A program made the translations under genes and the position numbers. Under the pieces are notes generated by a model. It was not told the origin of the DNA, ran no database searches, and saw nothing but the letters and a program-made list of their open reading frames with translations. Source: Paracoccaceae bacterium (lineage in GTDB: Bacteria; Pseudomonadota; Alphaproteobacteria; Rhodobacterales; Rhodobacteraceae). Taken from it: a stretch of 11,257 nt of DNA. Position 1 is the first letter of the stretch; each line of letters starts with the position of its first letter. The DNA lies in NCBI GenBank assembly GCA_011523445.1, contig WTGT01000224.1, forward strand, positions 1 to 11,257. Direction: 5' to 3'. Below are positions 6,529 to 11,257 of this stretch, one piece after another.

Positions 6529-7498
6529 TGTAGGCTTTGATAATCTCGGAAACAATTCTGTTGCGCATGACATCCCGGGCGGTCAGTTCCGAAAAGGCAA
6601 TACCCTTTATATTACCAAGGATTTGTTGTGCTTCAACCAAACCGGATTCCTGACCACGAGGTAGATCAATTTGTGTAATGTCACCGGTAATGGTCATCCT
6701 TGAACCCAATCCCATACGGGTCAGGAACATGCGCATTTGCATTCGTGTTGTGTTTTGAGCTTCATCCAGAATAATAAATGAATTGGACAAGGTTCTGCCC
6801 CTCATGAAGGCCAATGGGGCAATCTCTATGGTTCTGGAAGCCAAATGCTTTTCAATTGTACCCGGAGGTAGAAAATCATGCAAAGCATCATAAAGGGGTT
6901 GCATATAAGGATCAATTTTTTCCTTCATGTCACCCGGCAGAAAGCCCAAACGCTCCCCAGCTTCAACTGCCGGTCTTGTCATGACGATACTATCAATTTC
7001 CTTCGACAACAGACTGGCTACAGCCACTGCCACGGCAAGGTAGGTTTTCCCCGTACCTGCTGGTCCAATTCCGAAAGTGATCTTTTGTGAAGAGAGATTT
7101 TTCAGATACTCAAACTGGGCTTTTGATTTGGGTGCTATGATCCTTTTTCGAGTTCTGATCTCAAGTTCGGAATTAAAATCCGTCTCGTCCAAATCACTTG
7201 CAGTTTTGTTCTTTTCGCCATTATTCAAGGCCATTTCCAAGGTCTGGTTCACTTCAACCTCATTGATGGTAAGACCCTGACTAGCCCTCTCGTACAATGA
7301 TTGCAAGGCCTGGTTTCCAACTTCAATTTGCGGAAGAGCACCCAACAGGGAAAGGGAGTTCCCCTGTCTGATTATATGTATTCCCAAACTGTTCTCTATC
7401 TTGTTGAGGTTTTCATCACAAACCCCACACAAATCAATCAATCGTTGATTATCCGAGAACTCTATCCTTTTTTCCGTGGCGGAAGGTGCTATCGCCAA
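6521..7498 (-). CDS. phoH: PhoH-family ATPase (PhoH-like protein)
   Basis: PhoH-like proteins are cytoplasmic P-loop ATPases associated with RNA metabolism; their genes commonly sit beside ybeY. With the start chosen here the product has 325 residues, usual for the family. Walker A is GPAGTGKT (145-152), Walker B FIILDEAQ (241-248), and TGDITQIDLPRG follows towards the C-terminus, with KIDPYMQPLYDAL between. The N-terminal 100 residues form the KH-like region. The start is TTG at 7498-7496, preceded by GAGGGAGG with 6 bases between GGGAGG and TTG. A longer frame from TTG 7522 has no ribosome binding site and would read through the Shine-Dalgarno sequence. The stop overlaps the start of a ybeY copy. 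The last 26 codons are duplicated downstream, but this copy is intact. miaB, the common upstream neighbour in this group, is absent here. Confidence 0.95.
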   Translation of the reverse strand: MAIAPSATEKRIEFSDNQRLIDLCGVCDENLNKIENSLGIHIIRQGNSLSLLGALPQIEVGNQALQSLYERASQGLTINEVEVNQTLEMALNNGEKNKTASDLDETDFNSELEIRTRKRIIAPKSKAQFEYLKNLSSQKITFGIGPAGTGKTYLAVAVAVASLLSKEIDSIVMTRPAVEAGERLGFLPGDMKEKIDPYMQPLYDALHDFLPPGTIEKHLASRTIEIAPLAFMRGRTLSNSFIILDEAQNTTRMQMRMFLTRMGLGSRMTITGDITQIDLPRGQESGLVEAQQILGNIKGIAFSELTARDVMRNRIVSEIIKAYND

Positions 7499-7529
7499 AG
7501 ATGCCCTCCCTCTCGGGAACAAAAAAGAT

Positions 7530-7559
7530 CAAATATCAAAACCTGATCCCTATTTTCAA
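7530..7559 (-). promoter_or_regulatory. phoH: Possible promoter of the phoH operon
   Basis: On the minus strand TTGAAA (7559-7554) is followed after 17 bases by ATATTT (7536-7531), or after 18 bases by TATTTG. This would place transcription start about 25-30 bases upstream of the phoH start. The 180-base gap to the aminotransferase is the natural place for the block's promoter. The match to the -10 consensus is poor and the region is AT-rich. Confidence 0.22.
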
Positions 7560-7678
7560 ACAAAAACCTTTCTTTTTTTCCTATTCGGCAAGAAAACTAC
7601 CCAGTTAAAGATTAAAGGGTATTGGTAATATTGATAACATCTTTTTCCTGAAATTTCCAGTTCTACATGGAATAAAGA

Positions 7679-9004
7679 TTATTTTCCTTCCTTGAGGACC
7701 TTTTCCAGTATACCGATGATTTCATCCAGATGGGATTTTTCTGCGATCAAGGGTGGTGACATGGCAATAATATCGCCTGTAATCCGTATCAAAAGCCCTT
7801 TTTCAAAAGCGTCAACGAATAAGTCAAAACCCCTTTTGCCAGGTGCATCAGGCATTGGCTCCAACTCAATGGCTCCTATCATGCCCTCATTTCGAATATC
7901 AATGACATTCGGCAGTCCCTTGAGAGAATGTACACAATCTTCCCAATAAGGGGTCATGCTTTTGGCACGCTCGAACAGTCCTTCTTCACGGTATGTTTCA
8001 AGCGTAGCAATACCTGCAGCACTTGCTACCGGATTACCGGAATAGGTGTATCCGTGAAACAACTCGATTAGGTATTCCGGACCAGTCATGAAGGCATCAT
8101 AAATATCCTTGTTAACGACAACACCACCCATGGGAATGATGCCATTTGTCAAACCCTTGGCACATGTGATCATGTCAGGTGTTACCCCATAATGCATGGC
8201 AGCGAATGAATCTCCCAAACGCCCAAACCCCGTTATGACTTCATCAAAAATCAGCAATATGCCATGTTTGGTACAGATTTCACGTACCCGTTCCAGATAT
8301 CCCTTGGGAGGTACGAGGACACCCGTTGAACCGGCAACCGGCTCAATAATCACAGCAGCAATTGTTTCAGGCCCATGAAGTGCACAGATTCTTTCCAGAT
8401 CTTCGGCCAGTTCAACGCCATGTTCAGGTTGCCCCCTTGAATAGGAGTTCACTTCCGGAAGATGGGTGTGTCGCAGATGATCAACACCGGTAAGGAGAGT
8501 GCCGAACACTTTACGGTTGTTGACTATTCCACCGACCGAAATACCACCGATATTTACGCCGTGATATCCTCTTTCCCTTCCAATTAATCTGGTTCGTTGA
8601 CCTTCACCCTTGGCACGGTGATAAGCAAGTGCGATTTTCAGTGCACTTTCAACAGCTTCGGAACCTGAATTGGTAAAGAAGACATGTTCCATTCCTTCTG
8701 GTGCTAGATCCCTGACTTTGTTTGCCAGCTCGAAGACCTTTGGGTGGGCCACCTGAAATGTTGGAGCATAATCAAGTTCATTAAGTTGGTTTTGTATGGC
8801 TTTGACTATTCTCGGGTTTTTGTGACCAGCATTTACACACCATAGACCGGCACTTGAATCAATGACTTTCGTGCCGGTTGAAGATGTATAGTACATTCCT
8901 TCAGCTTCCACCAAAAGTCGGGGTGACTTCTTGAATTGCCGGTTTGGAGTAAAGGGGATCCAAAAAGAGGAAAGGTCATTTGGCATTGTGGTTTCGGTAG
9001 TCAT
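7679..9004 (-). CDS. Class III aminotransferase, omega-amino acid (beta-alanine):pyruvate type
   Basis: This PLP enzyme probably moves the amino group of beta-alanine or another omega-amino acid to pyruvate, giving alanine and a semialdehyde. The 441 residues fit the family. Near-signature segments include SFWIPFTPNRQFK (13-25), GLWCVNAGH (53-61), FFTNSGSEAVESALKIA (109-125, phosphate-binding SGS) and RERGYHGVNIGGISVGG (143-159). Asp254 in IFDEVITGFGRLG contacts the pyridine nitrogen, and Lys283 in CAKGLTNG forms the Schiff base. The start is ATG (9004-9002), with AGGA 8 bases upstream. It is flanked by gaps of about 160-180 bases and so probably has its own promoter. The upstream gap carries inverted repeats. 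The usual partner, a malonate-semialdehyde dehydrogenase, is not in the window. Substrate could be another omega-amine; class assignment is firm, substrate is inferred from resemblance. Confidence 0.92.
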   Translation of the reverse strand: MTTETTMPNDLSSFWIPFTPNRQFKKSPRLLVEAEGMYYTSSTGTKVIDSSAGLWCVNAGHKNPRIVKAIQNQLNELDYAPTFQVAHPKVFELANKVRDLAPEGMEHVFFTNSGSEAVESALKIALAYHRAKGEGQRTRLIGRERGYHGVNIGGISVGGIVNNRKVFGTLLTGVDHLRHTHLPEVNSYSRGQPEHGVELAEDLERICALHGPETIAAVIIEPVAGSTGVLVPPKGYLERVREICTKHGILLIFDEVITGFGRLGDSFAAMHYGVTPDMITCAKGLTNGIIPMGGVVVNKDIYDAFMTGPEYLIELFHGYTYSGNPVASAAGIATLETYREEGLFERAKSMTPYWEDCVHSLKGLPNVIDIRNEGMIGAIELEPMPDAPGKRGFDLFVDAFEKGLLIRITGDIIAMSPPLIAEKSHLDEIIGILEKVLKEGK

Positions 9005-9043
9005 AGTTTCATCCTGATATTAGCAACACTAGCAGTGAAAATG

Positions 9044-9099
9044 TCCAAATATGAATTTCAATAAATGGTAAGGTTACAGGTCATTTCCATATTTGGAAA
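9044..9099 (-). promoter_or_regulatory. Inverted repeats upstream of the aminotransferase
   Basis: TCCAAATATG (9044-9053) and CATATTTGGA (9088-9097) are a perfect 10-bp inverted repeat, with centres 44 bases apart (about four helical turns). The right arm is also part of a compact inverted repeat TTTCCA-TATT-TGGAAA (9084-9099). The element lies 40-95 bases upstream of the start codon. A repeated half-site arranged like this suits a transcription factor acting on the aminotransferase promoter; an RNA hairpin with a 34-base loop is the alternative. I cannot name the regulator. Confidence 0.4.
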
Positions 9100-9139
9100 A
9101 GAAAATAAATTAAAAAAAGCCCACCTGATGAAAATAATG

Positions 9140-9155
9140 TTGGTCATTTGACCAA
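9140..9155 (-). terminator. Short hairpin just after the thiolase gene, weak terminator candidate
   Basis: TTGGTCATTTGACCAA is a 16-bp perfect inverted repeat located 8 bases past the thiolase stop codon. As minus-strand RNA it would form a 6-bp stem with a 4-base loop, followed by ATTATTTTC. A run of seven T lies further on (9118-9112). The stem is short and the T-tract is interrupted, so it could equally be a protein-binding palindrome. Confidence 0.3.
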
Positions 9156-9163
9156 AGTGAGAG

Positions 9164-10279
9164 CTATTCCCATTCAAATATAATGGCTGTACCGATTCCC
9201 CCCGCCGAAGGTATTGAGGCCAGCCCAAATCCGCCCGAAACCATCAATTCATGAAACAATCTCACGGCCAGAATGGTACCTGATGCCCCGATGGGATGTC
9301 CTCTAGCAAGGGAACCACCACCGATATTCACTCTTGTAGGATCAAGGTCCAGATCCTTGAGGCAAGCGAGAACTTGCGCCGAAAAGGCTTCCATGATTTC
9401 ATAAACGAGAATACTGCCCCTGTTCAACCCTTCCATTTTCAGAACTTCCCTGATAGCGGGTATTGTTGCCAAACCGGGTATCATTGGATCGCTTCCAACC
9501 GTTAATCCGCTCGCAATCCTAACCCTTGGGGCATTCAATTTATTTGCAATTTTTTCCGAAACAACCAGAACAAAGGCGGCTCCATCTGCTGCCACTGATG
9601 TATTTGCTGGAGTGATCGTACCACAAATCGGGGCAATTTTTTGGCATGCTTTCATGGTCAGGTTTCTGGTAAACTGATCCATTCTGGGGATATCCTGAAT
9701 TATGGACATTTCCTCTTGCAATCGATCCTTGTTTGCCCATGCTTTTCCATGACTTTCAATGGCCCACAAATCTTGGTCTTCCCTAGTGAGTGAATATTTC
9801 TCGGCCAAATCGTTCGCCGCTTTGATCATGTCAGGATCCTTGTCACTCCAAGGAGTGAAAGGTGCCTGATTCATTGGGCTATCATCATACTCACCATTCT
9901 TCTGGAGATAAACTCTTGGACGCTGGGAATAACTTTCCACACCTCCAACCAAAACAACCTCGGCCAATTTGCCTGTTATCAGTGATTTGGCCAATAATAT
10001 TGCGTCCAATCCACTTGCGCACTGACGATCAATTGTTAGCCCGGGAGTGGTTTCAGAAAGTCCCAATTGCAGGCCGATGACTCGTCCAGGGTTTCCTCCA
10101 GGACCCAGAACATTACCAACAATAATTTCGTCAACCTTATCAAACTCAATACCCGCTTTCGCCAAACAGAGAGAGGCTGCTGCCTCTCCGAGAGTGTAAA
10201 TATCAATACCCTTCAAGAAGCCATTTCTTGGAGCAACAGGTGTTCTCGCTCCAGAGACAATGTAGGCCTCGGCACCCAT
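9164..10279 (-). CDS. Thiolase-family protein with altered catalytic motifs
   Basis: Thiolases condense or cleave acyl-CoA units. This 371-residue protein is slightly shorter than the usual 390 or so. It keeps the nucleophile Cys87 in DRQCASGLDA, the GGVESYSQRP segment (112-121) and His328 in GGGSLARGHPIGASG. Two catalytic positions differ. The usual NEAF motif reads MEAF (296-299). The usual C-terminal CxGGGxG, whose cysteine is the general acid/base, aligns with PSAGGIG (357-363), so that cysteine is lost. The start is ATG (10279-10277), overlapping the ligase stop by one base, with GGAG 8 bases upstream, so the two are translationally coupled. I infer a specialised condensing or thioester-exchange role with the ligase rather than beta-oxidation, but a degradative thiolase using other residues is possible. 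No acyl-CoA dehydrogenase or hydratase gene is next to it. Confidence 0.85.
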   Translation of the reverse strand: MGAEAYIVSGARTPVAPRNGFLKGIDIYTLGEAAASLCLAKAGIEFDKVDEIIVGNVLGPGGNPGRVIGLQLGLSETTPGLTIDRQCASGLDAILLAKSLITGKLAEVVLVGGVESYSQRPRVYLQKNGEYDDSPMNQAPFTPWSDKDPDMIKAANDLAEKYSLTREDQDLWAIESHGKAWANKDRLQEEMSIIQDIPRMDQFTRNLTMKACQKIAPICGTITPANTSVAADGAAFVLVVSEKIANKLNAPRVRIASGLTVGSDPMIPGLATIPAIREVLKMEGLNRGSILVYEIMEAFSAQVLACLKDLDLDPTRVNIGGGSLARGHPIGASGTILAVRLFHELMVSGGFGLASIPSAGGIGTAIIFEWE

Positions 10280-11257
10280 CAGGCTGTCTCCAAGATCTTC
10301 TGAATGGCAGCAAAATTCAATTTCCCAGAAGCCAGAAGAGGTGGCTTTTCGTCAATCAGCCGATATGATTTGGGAGTAAGGTTGGGCCCCAATTCCCTTC
10401 GACACATACTGGAAACCTGATTGATATCTGGCTTGAGGGAGTTGATGAACAGACAGGCGTGCAGGTGGTTTGTTTCAAACCTGTTTCTGCTTGAATAAAC
10501 ATAGGCAGCTTCAATGCCCTTAATGGTCGTTAGAAAGTTTTCCACCTCCTCTGGGTGAACGTTTACATCGTGAATGCTAATCATTCGGTCTCTACGCCCC
10601 TTCAGAAACAAGTATCCATTTTCATCAAGAAAACCGCGTTCACCGGTTTGAAAATAATCATTTTGAATTGGATTTAAGGCTCCATTATCAATATATCCTT
10701 CAAAAACATAAGGTGATGTGACTTCAATATTCCCTATCTCCCCATTGGGTAGGGACTCTCCGAGATCATTGATTACCCTGATCTTTACTCCTTCATAAGC
10801 CTTACCTACCGAACCTTGCGAAGAATCGGTAGTGGTAATCGTAATAAAACTTGTTTCGGCAGTTCCATAGAATTCGATTATTTCCCCCTTGGTGAAAAGT
10901 ATCTTCAAGTTCAAGATTTGGTTTGGAGTCAATTTAGCACCACCAACTATAATCCTTCTTAAGGTAGTTATTGGTTTCAACTTATGGATTTCAAAGGCAC
11001 GGGTCAGCAGTTGCAGCTGGATTGGTGTCGCATAAAGAACTGATATCTTCCTGGTAGCGATTTCCTCAATTTGTGATTTAGGAAGCCATTCACCAAGAAG
11101 AGTTACATTGGTACCAAGATAAAGACCCTCCAATAAACCATAGAGTGATATTGAATGGGTCAAATCACCAAGAATGCCGTAGTTGTCCTTGCTTGTTATT
11201 GACCAAATTTCCCTATTGATTAAAAAACTGTTGATCCAGGTACTTTGCAATCTCAGG
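10279..11257 (-). CDS. AMP-binding acyl-CoA ligase-type protein, C-terminal part (5' end outside window)
   Basis: ANL-superfamily ligases activate a carboxylate as an acyl-AMP and pass it to CoA or a carrier protein. The frame is open through the window edge; the TTG at 11250 is not a likely start, because coding continues upstream (R, L) and the N-terminal P-loop is missing. Visible motifs, numbered from that TTG, are LTHSISLYGLLEGL (30-43), IVGGAKL (101-107), FYGTAETS (127-134), QTGERG (201-206, with Glu in place of the common Asp), GRRDRMI (218-224), DVNVHPEEVEN (228-238) and LASGKLNF (306-313) with the catalytic Lys310. The last segment lacks the usual proline and arginine near the lysine but keeps GK. 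The stop TGA (10281-10279) overlaps the thiolase start by one base. The substrate cannot be read from the sequence. Confidence 0.85.
   Translation of the reverse strand, partial: LRLQSTWINSFLINREIWSITSKDNYGILGDLTHSISLYGLLEGLYLGTNVTLLGEWLPKSQIEEIATRKISVLYATPIQLQLLTRAFEIHKLKPITTLRRIIVGGAKLTPNQILNLKILFTKGEIIEFYGTAETSFITITTTDSSQGSVGKAYEGVKIRVINDLGESLPNGEIGNIEVTSPYVFEGYIDNGALNPIQNDYFQTGERGFLDENGYLFLKGRRDRMISIHDVNVHPEEVENFLTTIKGIEAAYVYSSRNRFETNHLHACLFINSLKPDINQVSSMCRRELGPNLTPKSYRLIDEKPPLLASGKLNFAAIQKILETA

Larger units (their letters stand above)
5961..6601. repeat. Exact 318-bp tandem duplication across the phoH/ybeY junction
   Basis: Bases 5961-6283 and 6279-6601 are identical over 323 positions by eye, with a period of 318 bp (106 codons, so frame is kept). 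The two blocks share 5 bases (GCAAT) at the junction. The ancestral endpoints carry an 11-bp near-match: GAAAAAGCAAT (5955-5965) and GAAAAGGCAAT (6591-6601). The novel joint at 6273-6283 has the second version. Each unit contains 26 codons plus the stop of phoH and the first 83 codons of ybeY. Lack of any difference, including at third codon positions, means the event is very recent or is an assembly error. Confidence 0.95.

Noticed and set aside
5948..6664. A 238-residue plus-strand open frame containing an internal repeat
   Set aside because: It is the antisense of ybeY and phoH. It stays open only because the duplicated unit is a multiple of three, and its internal repeat is the DNA duplication itself.
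1..11257. CRISPR array, tRNA or rRNA gene, insertion sequence or prophage module
   Set aside because: I found no regularly spaced repeats, no tRNA T-arm consensus in a fold-able context, no transposase-like frame, and no phage-type gene on either strand.

Overview
The window looks like a chromosomal segment of an alphaproteobacterium of moderate GC (mid-40s percent by eye). The main evidence is the leftward block phoH-ybeY-corC-lnt-metK-trmB, an order typical of Alphaproteobacteria, together with the family signatures of each product. Every confident gene lies on the minus strand, so transcription runs from high to low coordinates. I saw no tRNA, rRNA, CRISPR array, insertion sequence or phage gene.

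Right part (11257 to 7679): the 3' part of an AMP-binding acyl ligase gene, cut by the window edge, overlaps by one base a thiolase-family gene whose third and fourth catalytic motifs deviate from the family. After about 160 bases rich in inverted repeats comes a class III aminotransferase of the omega-amino acid:pyruvate (beta-alanine) type. The ligase-thiolase pair suggests acyl activation and condensation or cleavage. The aminotransferase suggests beta-alanine or omega-amino acid catabolism.

Central part (7498 to 1205): the conserved housekeeping block. It covers PhoH ATPase, YbeY rRNA-maturation endonuclease, a CorC/TlyC CBS-domain protein, apolipoprotein N-acyltransferase, S-adenosylmethionine synthetase and tRNA (m7G46) methyltransferase. 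MetK makes the SAM that TrmB consumes. PhoH and YbeY are an RNA-metabolism pair. CorC and Lnt serve the envelope.

The most striking feature is an exact 318-bp head-to-tail duplication over the phoH/ybeY junction (5961-6601). It leaves phoH intact and creates a truncated first ybeY copy without the metal-binding histidines. The complete ybeY follows, in the same frame and separated by one stop codon. The ends carry an 11-bp imperfect microhomology, which points to a recent microhomology-driven event or an assembly artefact.

Left part (1204 to 1): mostly non-coding. It holds one small membrane-protein gene with a strong ribosome binding site and a palindromic leader, and the last codons of a rightward gene at the left edge. 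rimP-nusA, which often follow trmB in this group, are absent. I did not find a clear new multi-gene system; the observations worth following are the duplication, the variant thiolase and the small membrane gene.
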